DNA of 64,000 nucleotides, from positions 1 to 64,000 of the forward strand of contig VXBM01001320.1 of the NCBI GenBank assembly GCA_013400155.1, read 5' to 3'. Shown in pieces: positions 13,401 through 22,754 of the stretch. Position 1 is the first letter of the stretch. The number at the start of each line of letters is the position of its first letter. Source of the DNA: Helopsaltes ochotensis (Eukaryota > Chordata > Aves > Passeriformes > Locustellidae). Under the pieces are notes generated by a model, which saw nothing but the letters and a program-made list of their open reading frames with translations, had not been told where the DNA came from and searched no databases. Both the position numbers and the translations under genes were made by a program.

Positions 13401-16400
13401 AAAATTCTGTCTTCTGTGGTCAGAACCAAGACACTGTATATGTTATACTTAGATTCAAGTCTTGATAGTTTTATTTTTCAAAAAATACATTCTAGGTTAA
13501 AGCAATACAAGCCAAGAAAACGTCAACCAATGAGGTATTCTATTTGACCACTGCCCCAAAAGATATGGCACAAACAAAACTGATGCCATAACTGAACAAC
13601 ACTATATACTACAGAATGGAAAAAAACGCCAATTAGTTGAAGCACTGGTTAAACCGGTCAACATAATTTTAATATCTGAACAACAAAAAAGTCAAGTACT
13701 AATTAGGCTGACTTATCGATGTATTTACTGAACTGAAAAAGTTAATGGGTTAGACATAACAAATACAAAACAGCATTATAATAAGAAGAAATCTCTGCAG
13801 ATGAATTTTATGTATTTCATGCATCCTTCCACAATCATCTCTAATAATCCATTAAGTACTTGTTTAATTTTTTAAGGTATTTAATTGCATCCCTGGGGAC
13901 TAAATGAAAGCAATTTAGCAAGAAGGACAAAAACCACTTACTCCATGTATGTTACTTTCAACTCTGTAAGTCAATAACCCTGGAACCCTCAAAACAACAT
14001 CAGTTCCATCTAGAATACATGGGTTAACACAGTCTTCAAGTACAGAATCCACAACTTCCCTTTCCTTTTTCAGAGATGTAAGTGTTTCCACTATAAGTGT
14101 CCACATACTGCGGACCTTAATAAGAAAGGACAAAAACACTGTGTTAAAATGTTTGCTGTAATACCTATAATGACAAGTGTATCAAAACAGCATGAAGGCA
14201 GATGAAAGTGCAAATAACAGTATCTGACAATAGGGGTTGCAGAAATGCTAGAATTCAACACACTGCCACAGCAGGGATAAATGCTTACCTTCTGAATTTT
14301 CTCAGTTGTGTCACTTTTGTTTTGGTCATTTTGTTTCAGCCTATATGCACACGCAAAACAAAAGTTCAAGTGGACTACAGTGAAATTATAGTTCATACTT
14401 CATAAAACTAGGTATCTAATCTATTTCATACATCCTAACTTAGTTAAAAGGAAAAATACATACCTGCAAAATTGCTTCTGCAAAACTGCATTTTCAGACT
14501 TTGTCCACTGTATTTCTCTAACTAAAATCCTAGGAAAAAATTCAACAGCTAGTACAGAACTTACCAGAACTGCTTACAGTCACTGACCCATCACATCCAT
14601 TCTTTCCAAATCTAAATACTGAGGTAGTTGTTTCTTATACCCAGCAGCAATAAGTAAGTTTCTATAAGTATCTGTTATCAACATGAACTACAAATATATT
14701 CAGCAATTCTACAGTACCCAAATCCTTCACTTTCAAAAGACCAGAGAACAGAATAATGGAGTACTCCAATATTCTGTCCAGCAGCTGGACCACAGAAGCT
14801 CTTTTGTCTAAGTCTTTTATTGACATTTTAAGCAAGTAAAAATGTAGTACTCTGGTTTTCAGAAATACTGGGTGCCTGAATCATGCTGCATTCAAAAGGA
14901 TCCTCAGAGTTTTGATGCATTGTCAAAAATGAAAAAAAAAATATATTTTTGAAGGGTATCACTCACATGGTAAACAGCAGTAGTCTTTCCCAAACAAGGT
15001 CACAGGAGGCACAGAATTACAGAAATTAAGAGTTTAGGCGACTTTGACCTCTGGAAATTTTATTTTTGAGCCTTCCAATTGAAAGTAGAGTTTTTAATTA
15101 TGCTACTCATAGTCTTATCAAACCAAGCCTTGAATAATTCTAGGAACTGAGATTCCACTTCTGAGGGCAACCTTTTTCAGTTTAATTGTTCTCACAAGAG
15201 ATTTTTTCAAATCCAGATGGAGTTTTCCCCTAAACACCTTGGGCCTACCGCCTTGTCCTGTCAGGATACATCCTTGTGAAGACTACCTCCGTGTTCTCTA
15301 CAACTACTTTTTAAATACTGAAACTGATTAAACCCCTAGCATTCATTGCCTTTTTCAGGCTAAACAAACCAAATTTCTACAGCTTTTCACTCATACATTT
15401 CACACTCTGCAACCCTCTAATCCATTGTAGTCCTCTGCTAGTATCTCTCCCATCTTTCACTCTCTACCATAAGTGGCCTAATCAAAACTGAACACAGTAT
15501 TCTACATGTGGCATTAGAATTGCCAGCCCCAGCCAGCAACTTAGTATCACACAGCTGCTCACTCAATTCCCACCTCCCCAGCCCTAGCAGAGTAGGAAGA
15601 ATCTGAAAAATGGTAAAATTTATGGGCTGAGATAAGAACAGTTTAATAACTGAAATAAAAATACTGTAACACAGATGTTAAGAAGAAGGAGAGAAAAGTG
15701 TAAAACTCAAGAAAAATGAGTGATGCATAATACAGTTGCCCACCATCTGCTGACCAGTGCTCATTCCCATACAACATAGTCGGCTGCTGGTCCTGATTAC
15801 ACTCTGATGACTCATGCTCAGCTTTCGGGCCCCACACTACTCACATTTCTGATTCTTAGCAGAGCTACTCCCCAGCTAATCACTCACAAACCTGTGCTGC
15901 TGTTGGGGACTATTCTCTCTCTCAGATGCAGGATCTCACAAAGGTCTTTGTTAAACCCCACACAATTTTTGTTGTGCAAATCTCCAGACCTAGCAAGGTA
16001 TTTCTGTGAAATGCTTCCCTATTGAAGTGTATCTTCCTTCCTCACAGTTAGGCACCATCTGCAAATTTGGTGGGTTTGTATTCAAGCCTGTTATCCTTTT
16101 ACTTTAAGACACAGCATCAGCCTCATAAGAATTCCACTCATAGACCATTTACGACTTTGAGACACTACCACCCCTTTACCCCTTCACCCAGCCTTCTGTC
16201 TTTCCAAATATGTCAGATTGTTCTGAAAAAACATCAGGTAAGTATCCCTGTATTTCATTTCAATGAAACTTTTGCTTTATCCTCTTCTGCTATTAGTGTT
16301 TTGTTGCTTCTTAGCACAGAGACTGGGCTACTGAACTTAGCCATGCAGCCTGAGGAAAGGTACATATTGGATATTCCATCTGTGAGACTCACAACTTACC

Positions 16401-19400
16401 ATTTTGTTCACAGCAGATGTAAATCCTCCATGTACTTCCACTTCCTAATAATATACTACAGGATTCTTTTCTCAAGCTCTTAGCAGGCTCTTGGAGCTTT
16501 AGTTGAGCTTGGCCTTCCTAGCTACATCACTGCACACCTGAGAAATATTTCTGTATTTGTGTTTTGGTGTCAGTTCTCTTTTCTATACTCCATTTTGCTA
16601 CACTGTCCTAATTAGGCTGGTTTCTTGTTGTACCTGTTTCTTTTTTGACTTAAGGGATGGATCACGCATGAGCTTCAGCAAGGATCTCTGAAAGTATCGT
16701 ATCAGCTTTCCTGCCTTCTGCAAGATACTTCCTACAGTTGCCTAGGCCAGCAGAAATACACTCAAATTATAAGGCCAGTGTCATCAGTTTTGCTCGTCCT
16801 CCTCACACTCCTTTGGCTTTAAAGTTCTACAGTCTTGGCTGCAGTGACCATAACATCTGACCTTGTAACAACATCTCCAGAGAAGAAGTTTATTTACATG
16901 AAGCGAGTTCAAAAGAGCACCATTCCTACTCAACACACTCAGTGATTGCATTACAAGGCCACCCTCTAGGTACTCCCATTTCCTACATTGTTAATGTACC
17001 ACTGAACTACTTTCCCAGCAAATACCAGGGTAAGCTAAAGTCCTCTGTGAGAATCAAGGCCAGCAGAAACCTACCATGAGGTCTCCCTGGATGCTAAACC
17101 CTCATCCAAAGGCATGAAACATGACTGGTCCTCTTGTATGGAGCTATACTACAAGCACTTACATTGCTCTCTTACCTGCAGTGTTACCCCTCCCCCATTC
17201 TGCCATTTACTAAACAACTCACACCCGTTCATGACAGTGCTCCAGCCATGTAAACTATCCCACACAAATTCTGTAAAATCCACTGATACATAACTCTATG
17301 CTTGCTGAGGAAGTTCCAGATCTTGACATTTCTCAAGCTGGGGGTGTTTGCCATAAATGGGAGCTAAGAATTTTTCTGGGGAACAAATGAAGATTTAAGA
17401 AAATACAATATGTGTCACAGTCACTTAACAATACCAACTGTTTCATCCTGAGAATGTCCTATTTTAGGATATGACCCTTCAAAAGAAATCATACTGCTAT
17501 ACATATAGAATTTCCTAACCATTTTAATGCCCGAGTAACATATAGCTTCTCCTAAATGATTAATTTCTTTAGACTATTATGCTTCACAAAAGATCTACAA
17601 GCAGTAGAACTGTTGATGAAAGAAGGTAAAAGGGGAAAATATGGAAGAAGTTAAACAGAATGAGTTCTGTGATGTAAAGCATACACTTAAGTCAGCTTTT
17701 CTGAAAAGACTCACTTTCTTTTAATGCATTACTTACCATACTTTTTCATTATATTCTTGAATAATGAAGTCTCCCCTTTGAAGAATTTGCAGGAGTTTAT
17801 TGTATGCAACTCTGTGTCTTGCTTCTGCTATGTACCTATTCGTAGGTGTCCAGATTACAGCTTCAGCAAAAGGTATACCAGTGCCTAAACAGAAGTCAGC
17901 GTTTGGATTACATTTTTTGCTTTTAAAAAGTGGATCACTTCCTAATCTGCCTAAATCAAACTTCAAGAATCACAAATCAAGTAGCTCATTTTTACCTAGA
18001 CTGAAATATAGCATGCAGTGTACTGCCTCTTTTGCCTTTTTTTCTATTATATACATCCTCATTGCCTCACACTTACTCCCCTTCTATATTCTTCAGGTTA
18101 CAATAATACAAGATGCCTGAAACAGACAGATCTGATCCTTCAGAATTCCTCAAGTTCCAAGAAAGAAAACAGTGTCCAATACTTTTGGACCACACCATGG
18201 CTTGTGCAGGTAATGGTAGAGAGCATTGCACAGGTGAACCTTGGAACGAGACCCATAAAGCAACAGAGAGCAAAACCATCTGCATTGTTCTATCAGCAGT
18301 AGTGCTGTGCAAATGCACAGAATCCTGTGAAAGACTCTGACCTGAGCAGCCAGCTAAGAACTACCTAAAGCTCCTGTCATATATTAAAGACTTGACAGAT
18401 CTACAAACATAACAAATGAAGCTTTTTTATTCTCCCATACAGCTTACCTACAGAGTGCTTTTTCATGTCCTCAATCATTACGTATCTTGCAAAATGGTAG
18501 ACCATGTGAATAAATTTAGCACCACCAGGACAAATCAGTAAGGACGGTGTAATTCGTGGAAGATCTGCATTCTTTTGCTTCTAGAAAAGTACAATCATTA
18601 AATGCAAAACTAATCTAAGAAGCAAAAACAACAGCTATCAAAGACTTGTCTACACACCAAAATGCTGCAGATTGCCTGTGTCTCATACAAAGCTAAATGA
18701 CTTTGCCATCACAGTTGACACCTACTGTAGTCAGCAGAAGTGAATAAAGCTTTTTTCAATGTTCCTAACACCCACCTAGTTCTGTACACAAGACAGTTTC
18801 AATGCAAAGACAGACATCAGTGTTGGATTAATGTTAAAAATTGGTGCCCTCCTCATTCCTAACTGGCAATCTCTGAAAACATATTTAAGTTTTCTTTTCC
18901 ATTTTCTACTGTCATGAATCAGTGTACTTTAATCATATTTACGATAGCGCATCATTGGTTTTCACCTCACCCACTATTACTAAAACACGAAGTGCTGAGG
19001 AACATAATAAACACAAGATTTTTAGAACAATCATTAAAACAAAGGCAGCATAAGGAAGCAACATAATAACAATACCTGATACAGTCAGTTTTGCTTTGTC
19101 TTTAAAAAGCAAATTACATTTTAGCCCCTTTCCCGATATACAAGAAAATACTATTTACTAAGTATTTCATGCATGTGAATCAGCCTTCACAATAATAAAC
19201 ACCTTCCCAGGCAACTTAAACAAATACCCCTCAAGCTGAAGGAAGTTATCCTCACCCAGGGTTAAGGGACTCTCTAGACTTCCATTTAATAGCAAATATT
19301 GTTACCCAAAAGCAAGCCACAGTATTTTTAGGACCCAACTAGGTCTCTGTCTTCTACATTCCCCAAAGTCAACATCTTTTCTTCAAGGAAGTCCAAGATA

Positions 19401-21094
19401 AACTATATGAAAGAATATAAAAGGCAAAACTGAATTCTTTCATTAAAAAAATCCTTATTGCAAACTCTGATTTAAAACAGTTCCCTCAAAAAAAGAATAA
19501 GGTCACAGAAACCAACTAAGCATCAACTTCCACATTTCATAATACTCACTGAAATTTCTCTTATCCACAGACAGCAGTGCTTCCTAAATCTAGGACTTGA
19601 TAATTTTCTGAATCCAGATGGACTTTTCATTTGAAAAGGATGAGGAAGTAAGTAAAAAGAAAAAGCAATGTCAAAACACATTCAAATATTCAGATACCTA
19701 ATTAACCATTGTAAAAACAAGAGTAACACAGATTTCTTATTGATGCCAAGCCAGAAAAGGGGCATATACCTTAGACCAAAAACAGATGAAAGTTTGTTAA
19801 ATGACAATGTTTTCTTTCCATAAGTTATACACAGATTATTTCAGAGATAGGTTTGTCTGCAGCTCTTTCTAACTTGGGACAAGGGAAGACGGAAAGAAAA
19901 TACGAGGCCAGAACTCTGACCATTTTCATATCGCTGGTCTTCCTCCCGCCATGCCTTCAAATGCTTAAGCTAAAACAGTTCTGCTATACAAAGAAAAACC
20001 ATTAAAGAACACAGGGTTCTTGCCAAGTTGAAGGTCCTGGAGACAATCCACAAATGGCAAATATTATTTTCTGTTTGGTCAGAAAGAATGGAAAAGGTAG
20101 ATTACTTATCAGCTATTAAAACTTCCATCAGAGTTGCCAAGCAACAGACAGTAACACAAACAACTAATTAAGGCAAGGTTTCAGACTGATCAAAATTGAT
20201 TGACTGAGTTGTGATCAAAAGGAAACAAATCCTCTGACTGCATACTCTTCTTCCAAAGTATTCCCCAAGAAACCTCCTTCCCCTCCAGCAACTGTATAAA
20301 ACATATCCTTAATTAAGGGCATAGTAGTAACCTCAGAAGCCAAACACTTACAAGAAAACTTTTCTTGCGCGGTCCTTATCCAGCTTAGTAAACAAGAAGA
20401 GGGCAATGACAGAAAACGCTCTGCTGTTTGGTTTATCAAACATATCCCTAATAAACAAGTTGAAAGAGAAAAGTTTCAGGTTAGATAACGGGGAAAAAAT
20501 CTTTATTGTGACAGTAGTGAGGCACTGGAACAGGTTGCCCAGGGAGGTTGCAGAAGCCCCGGCAGTGTTTAAGGCCAGGCTGGGTAAGGTCTTAAGCAAC
20601 CAGGTCTAGTCGAAGATGTCCCGGCCCACGGCGGGGAGGCGGAGGTGGGATCTGTGTGATGTTTTAAGGTCCATTCCAACCCCCTAACAATCTACGATGC
20701 TACGAAACAATTATCTTTCATGGCAAATTTTCAAAACACGCGCCAGGAAGCCCCTCACCTCGCCTCCCCCGACCGTTCTGAGAAGAGTTCTCACCATTCC
20801 TGGGTTTGATTTCTTCAGAAAGTCTGAGATAATGTGGACTGCAGCAGCACTGCGGGCATTTCCTGGGCACTATATGTCGCCAGGGGCAGCGGGCCCCTAA
20901 GCGGCCATGGCGAGACGCTCCCGCCTCGCGCTCCCGAGTGAGACCCGGGGCCCCGCTCGGACCCCCCGCCTCCGCCCTCCCCCGGATCTCCCCAGCACTA
21001 ACCTCCCTAGCTTTGTGTCACAGTAGCGCTTCGGGTGGAAGCCCAAGGCCAGCAAATAAAGCCAGAGGTGATCTCCCTTCCACTTGGTGTCCAT
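1408..21094 (-). CDS. HAUS6: HAUS augmin-like complex subunit 6 (whole gene, 16 coding exons)
   Basis: HAUS6 is a subunit of augmin, which sits on spindle microtubules and recruits gamma-tubulin through NEDD1 to nucleate branches in mitosis. Coding exons on the minus strand: 21003-21094, 20352-20447, 19550-19622, 18448-18580, 17742-17884, 14464-14507, 14289-14340, 13942-14115, 13157-13338, 12439-12568, 11801-11876, 10962-11143, 7784-7960, 6802-6937, 5478-6458 and 1408-1421. Every boundary has GT/AG and all phases are compatible. The total is 2,685 bases, 894 residues plus stop, against about 955 in human. Recognisable stretches are the N-terminal HLWLYLLALGF, PGGAKFIHMVYHFARY, YNKLLQILQR, KEREVVDSVL, LNFLTVIQLLNEAL, NPFLTRKQIPRTPENL and TEIRSSWRKAI. 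The N-terminal half is the conserved helical and coiled-coil augmin part. The C-terminal half is acidic, Ser-rich and poorly conserved, as in mammals. The last exon is the least certain. Confidence 0.95.
1667..2795 (-). mobile_element. CR1 LINE fragment (RT to 3' end)
   Basis: The plus strand begins with the reverse complement of the CR1 3' tail (CACAGAATAGTTAGCATTGG) and continues into a decayed reverse transcriptase, including NFSKGFDVVSHNILIRKLRK and GSILGPILFN. It lies in the last HAUS6 intron and is interrupted by stops and frameshifts. Confidence 0.92.
2796..4380. other. Unclassified DNA between two CR1 pieces
   Basis: About 1.6 kb separates two collinear CR1 fragments. It has no viral or host coding match I can see. 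A stretch near 3816-4345 starts TGTGTTAG, ends TTTTTACA and has an AATAAAA box near 4063, so it could be an LTR, but no target duplication was found. Confidence 0.35.
4381..4920 (-). mobile_element. CR1 LINE fragment (segment before the RT core)
   Basis: Minus-strand reading frame 4386-4895 contains VELVNAFFASVFTAEA and LRELADTKLL, followed by a VPDDWMKANH block. This is the CR1 ORF2 region just upstream of the RT palm. It is collinear with the fragment at 1667-2795 and probably the same insertion. Confidence 0.88.
5478..6458 (-). CDS. HAUS6: HAUS6 exon 15 (large C-terminal exon)
   Basis: A 981-base exon starting LTEIRSSWRKAI, then a long acidic and Ser/Thr-rich tail with many candidate phosphorylation sites, consistent with the disordered augmin tail reported to bind NEDD1. 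Acceptor TTCCATTTAG, donor GTAAGT. Confidence 0.92.
6802..6937 (-). CDS. HAUS6: HAUS6 exon 14
   Basis: It contains MSLDDLISSLSYNPFLTRKQ and IPRTPENL, the best conserved motif of the C-terminal half. Acceptor CATCTTACAG, donor GTGAGT. Confidence 0.92.
7784..7960 (-). CDS. HAUS6: HAUS6 exon 13
   Basis: It codes from DLHTCVGNKKPVPPK to KARDELAEE, with the family-like DELAEE end. Acceptor TCCTGTAG, donor GTTAGG, phase 0 on both sides. Confidence 0.85.
7961..10961. other. HAUS6 intron 12, no repeat recognised
   Basis: About 3 kb of AT-rich intron. A 75-codon open frame at 9014-9241 (minus) has no splice context and no recognised relative, so it is not called as an exon. Confidence 0.5.
10962..11143 (-). 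CDS. HAUS6: HAUS6 exon 12
   Basis: A strong acceptor (TCTGTCCCTAG) opens a 182-base exon that includes SLLGKNGKTGVLECQDSK. Donor GTAAAG after CAG. An alternative donor, GTGAAA, lies 27 bases upstream in the same frame. The assignment rests mainly on phase closure and weak similarity. Confidence 0.7.
11801..11876 (-). CDS. HAUS6: HAUS6 exon 11
   Basis: It codes for a Ser-rich, acidic linker (QPASSCQSSSSSDEDENS). Conservation is low here, but the phases fit both neighbours. Acceptor TTGAAAG, donor GTGTGT. Confidence 0.7.
12439..12568 (-). CDS. HAUS6: HAUS6 exon 10
   Basis: It codes for a helical segment ending WESKWKMFLGQCPFDLI, matching the mammalian KWKEFLG block. Acceptor TATGTTACAG, donor GTAAGT. 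Confidence 0.9.
13157..13338 (-). CDS. HAUS6: HAUS6 exon 9
   Basis: It contains GNLYEDGKLNFLTVIQLLNE, a clear family match. The acceptor chosen (CTTCAAG before 13338) keeps phase 0 and reproduces the human spacing. The AG 10 bases further in (GCACAG) would shift the frame. Confidence 0.9.
13942..14115 (-). CDS. HAUS6: HAUS6 exon 8
   Basis: It codes for VRSMWTLIVETLTSLKKERE and VVDSVLEDCVNPCILDGT, strongly like the mammalian sequence. Acceptor TCTTATTAAG, donor GTAAGT, phase 0 on both sides. Confidence 0.92.
14289..14340 (-). CDS. HAUS6: HAUS6 exon 7 (52 bases)
   Basis: It codes for LKQNDQNKSDTTEKIQK, leading into the coiled-coil segment. Acceptor GCATATAG, donor GTAAGC. Confidence 0.85.
14464..14507 (-). 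CDS. HAUS6: HAUS6 exon 6 (44 bases)
   Basis: A short exon coding for WTKSENAVLQKQFC. Acceptor AATACAG, donor GTATGT. The frame is fixed by exon 7 and is continuous with exon 5 only through the upstream donor. Confidence 0.75.
15010..16090 (-). mobile_element. Old, diverged CR1 remnants in HAUS6 intron 5
   Basis: Blocks such as GGCCTAATCAAAACTGAACACAG (15475-15500, shown as the plus-strand pattern) and the CACCATCTGCAAATTTGG-like block near 16050 match reverse-complemented CR1 ORF2 patterns at low identity. This explains the open frames on the plus strand at 15807-16483. Confidence 0.55.
17742..17884 (-). CDS. HAUS6: HAUS6 exon 5
   Basis: It contains AYNKLLQILQRGDFIIQEYNEK, typical of the family. 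Acceptor TCTGTTTAG. Two donors lie 5 bases apart, GTATGG after the Lys codon (17741) and GTAAGT at 17736. Only the first keeps frame with exon 6. Confidence 0.88.
18448..18580 (-). CDS. HAUS6: HAUS6 exon 4
   Basis: It codes for LLICPGGAKFIHMVYHFARY, one of the best conserved parts of the protein. Acceptor TTTTCTAG, donor GTAAGC. Confidence 0.92.
19550..19622 (-). CDS. HAUS6: HAUS6 exon 3
   Basis: It contains PRFRKHCCLWIREIS, a conserved augmin block. The acceptor follows a long pyrimidine tract and ATGAAAAG. The donor is GTGAGT. The 73-base length fits the phases on both sides. Confidence 0.85.
20352..20447 (-). CDS. HAUS6: HAUS6 exon 2
   Basis: It codes for the DMFDKPNSRAFSVIALFLF segment. 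The acceptor is TTATTAG and the donor GTAAGT. The reading frame runs open upstream into a CR1 copy inserted just before the acceptor, which must not be read as part of the exon. Confidence 0.9.
20475..20708 (+). mobile_element. CR1 3' end in HAUS6 intron 1
   Basis: The plus strand encodes the CR1 ORF2 C-terminus (VVRHWNRLPREVAEAPAVFK) followed by the CR1 3' UTR, ending CTACGATGCTACGAAACAA. It sits about 30 bases upstream of the acceptor of HAUS6 exon 2. Confidence 0.92.
21003..21094 (-). CDS. HAUS6: HAUS6 exon 1 (start codon)
   Basis: The ATG at 21094 opens MDTKWKGDHLWLYLLALGF, matching the family N-terminus. The donor GTTAGT follows at 21002. An in-frame upstream ATG exists (21145), but family alignment favours 21094. 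The exon ends in phase 2. Confidence 0.9.
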
Positions 21095-21209
21095 GGTAGC
21101 TCTCGGCACAGAGCGGACGGGCAGTGAACTCCTCCTCCCCTTCACACCGGCGCCATCTTCCTAAGCCCGCCGAAAACTCCCGCGCGCGGGCCCACAGCAC
21201 GCCCCTCCC

Positions 21210-21219
21210 CTCGCGAGAC
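21210..21219. promoter_or_regulatory. TCGCGAGA-like core promoter motif
   Basis: CTCGCGAGAC contains eight of the ten bases of the palindromic TCTCGCGAGA element plus a flanking match. The element is common in CpG promoters lacking TATA. Confidence 0.4.
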
Positions 21220-21268
21220 TTCCCGTCCGCCCCCGGCGCCCGAAGACGAGGCCAGCCGGGCGCGCTGC

Positions 21269-21286
21269 CTCATGGGAGCTGTAGTC
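21269..21286 (-). promoter_or_regulatory. ZNF143/Staf-like site
   Basis: CTCATGGGAGCTGTAGTC is the reverse complement of a sequence close to the ACTACAnnTCCCAnnATG consensus bound by ZNF143. It lies about 180 bases upstream of the HAUS6 ATG. Confidence 0.55.
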
Positions 21287-21365
21287 CGGGTGCCGCTATC
21301 CCTCCACAAGGCCCTTCTTTAAAATAGGGGTTTTGTAAACGGATTGTAGAAATTACGGATTGTGG

Positions 21366-21408
21366 GAAAAAAAAAACAAAAAAAAAAAAAAAACAAAACA
21401 AAAAAACA

Positions 21409-21502
<94 letters not shown>
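21366..21502 (+). repeat. Poly-A tract with scattered C
   Basis: About 135 bases of A with rare C or G, directly upstream of the HAUS6 CpG promoter. Open frames through it (poly-Lys or poly-Phe) are artefacts. The true length is likely uncertain in any assembly. Confidence 0.9.
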
Positions 21503-21503
<1 letters not shown>

Positions 21504-22619
21504 AAAAACTCGCACCGGCAAAGGCTGCGCGGCTCAAACTTTTATTCCAAGGCATTTCAGTGACCAGGCTTCCAAGCCCTCACAACGACAGGAGTCCCCG
21601 GATGAGGGCGCTCTGCCGCAGCTCCCGTGACTGCACTGCAATCACACCGACGACACGGAGGTGTCTCTGCGACAGCAGTTCGGCCCGCTCCTCGGAAAGA
21701 AATGTTAACAAGTTTGCCTCCACTCCCCTTCCCACTCTCCCCAACTTCTAGAGAAGTTACTGTGTGCGAGCAAATGCAGACTCACCAGGCCTTAGCAAAT
21801 AACTGATTTTTATTAAAACATTTTTTAAAAATCACTGTCACCAGAACTCTCCTTACATTCAATTCCCTCTTTTTTTTCCCAACTTTTCTTTTTTGTCTGA
21901 AGTCTTTATCTCTTTATTCTCTGTTTTACCTTCTTTTTTACAGTTTCTTCCCCCTTCTTCTTTAAATGCTATCCTTATACCCAAAACACTTTAATATTGA
22001 AGCATTTACTCCCTTTTAGTCTCGGGCACCACAACTGATAGCATCATGACAGCCAAAATATTTGCACACAGAAGGCATGTGGAAAGAAAGAAAGAAAGGA
22101 AGTCCTTTTGTGCACAAAGCACTCTTGCCAAAGAAAAGCTCTAAGCATCTAAGTTCTGTAGGTGTAGAGCCTAACAAAAGAACCTGAGAAAATCTGAGAT
22201 AGACAAAGTCTCTTACCCCTTCCAGCAGCAAAGAGGTAGATGCTTTTCATGTAGACTGAAAGGGGAAATTCTGTGGGCAAATCCTCATCAACTCCTTTTG
22301 TTGGCAGCCCTTTATGCAAAGCACTGGGGTGTTCTCATGGCTGCTACCATCATCAACGAAGATTAGGTTAGTTGGATACACTGGTTAGGCTATACCTGGC
22401 TTGTAGAATGGGAGACTGACACCCATGCTAACCAATTCATGTAGCGTGCATTCCTTACATTGAAAAACCCAGATTTTTGATGCAGCTAAGTGAAACAGTA
22501 CTGATTTTTAAAAAATATCCCCATAATCCCTAAGCTAGGCAAGTTCATCTTTAAAAAGGAGAAATCTAAATTAAACATGGCAAAGGTACACTGTATCAAA
22601 AAGACATCTTTATGCTTCT
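21503..22619 (-). other. Possible 3' UTR of the exon at 22,620-22,754
   Basis: No coding sequence is seen. AATAAA-type signals occur on the minus strand near 21540 and 21806. A pyrimidine-rich stretch runs 21850-22000, and a GAAA microsatellite lies at 22082-22099. Assignment as a 3' UTR depends on the exon being real. Confidence 0.3.
22082..22099 (+). repeat. (GAAA)n microsatellite
   Basis: Four tandem GAAA-type units (GAAAGAAAGAAAGAAAGG). Confidence 0.7.
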
Positions 22620-22754
22620 CTATTCAGCTCTTTGCCCTGTAGTGTAAGGGCCATTTGTGCGTGAAAAATCCTGTTGATCCTCTTCATCCAAATCCAAAAT
22701 GTCTGGGACATCATCTGACTCTGAAGACAGGTCTGTAATAGTGAAATCTGGAAC
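22620..22754 (-). CDS. Candidate terminal coding exon of an unidentified gene
   Basis: On the minus strand a good acceptor (TTTCATTCCTACACAG) is followed by 44 in-frame codons and a TAG at 22622-22620. The peptide starts VPDFTITDLSSESDDVPDIL, continues acidic (DLDEEDQQ) and ends TGQRAE. The acidic composition and the intact splice site look like a real C-terminal exon. It lies between HAUS6 and PLIN2, where mammals have no annotated gene that I know of. I found no upstream partner exons in 22.8-29.7 kb, and I do not recognise the protein. It could be an alternative end of PLIN2 transcripts, an independent gene, or a chance frame. Confidence 0.4.
   Translation of the reverse strand, partial: VPDFTITDLSSESDDVPDILDLDEEDQQDFSRTNGPYTTGQRAE

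Larger units (their letters stand above)
20880..21300 (-). promoter_or_regulatory. HAUS6: CpG-rich HAUS6 promoter
   Basis: The GC content and CpG density rise sharply around the HAUS6 start codon compared with flanking DNA. No TATA box is seen, as expected for a housekeeping mitotic gene. Confidence 0.7.

Noticed and set aside
16067..16483. 138-codon plus-strand frame in HAUS6 intron 5
   Set aside because: It overlaps old CR1 remnants on the opposite strand and has no domain or splice context.
20448..20599. Upstream extension of the HAUS6 exon 2 frame
   Set aside because: The extension reads antisense CR1; the acceptor at 20448-20449 defines the exon start.
21270..21751. Poly-Phe and poly-Lys frames
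   Set aside because: They are translations of the poly-A/poly-T tract.
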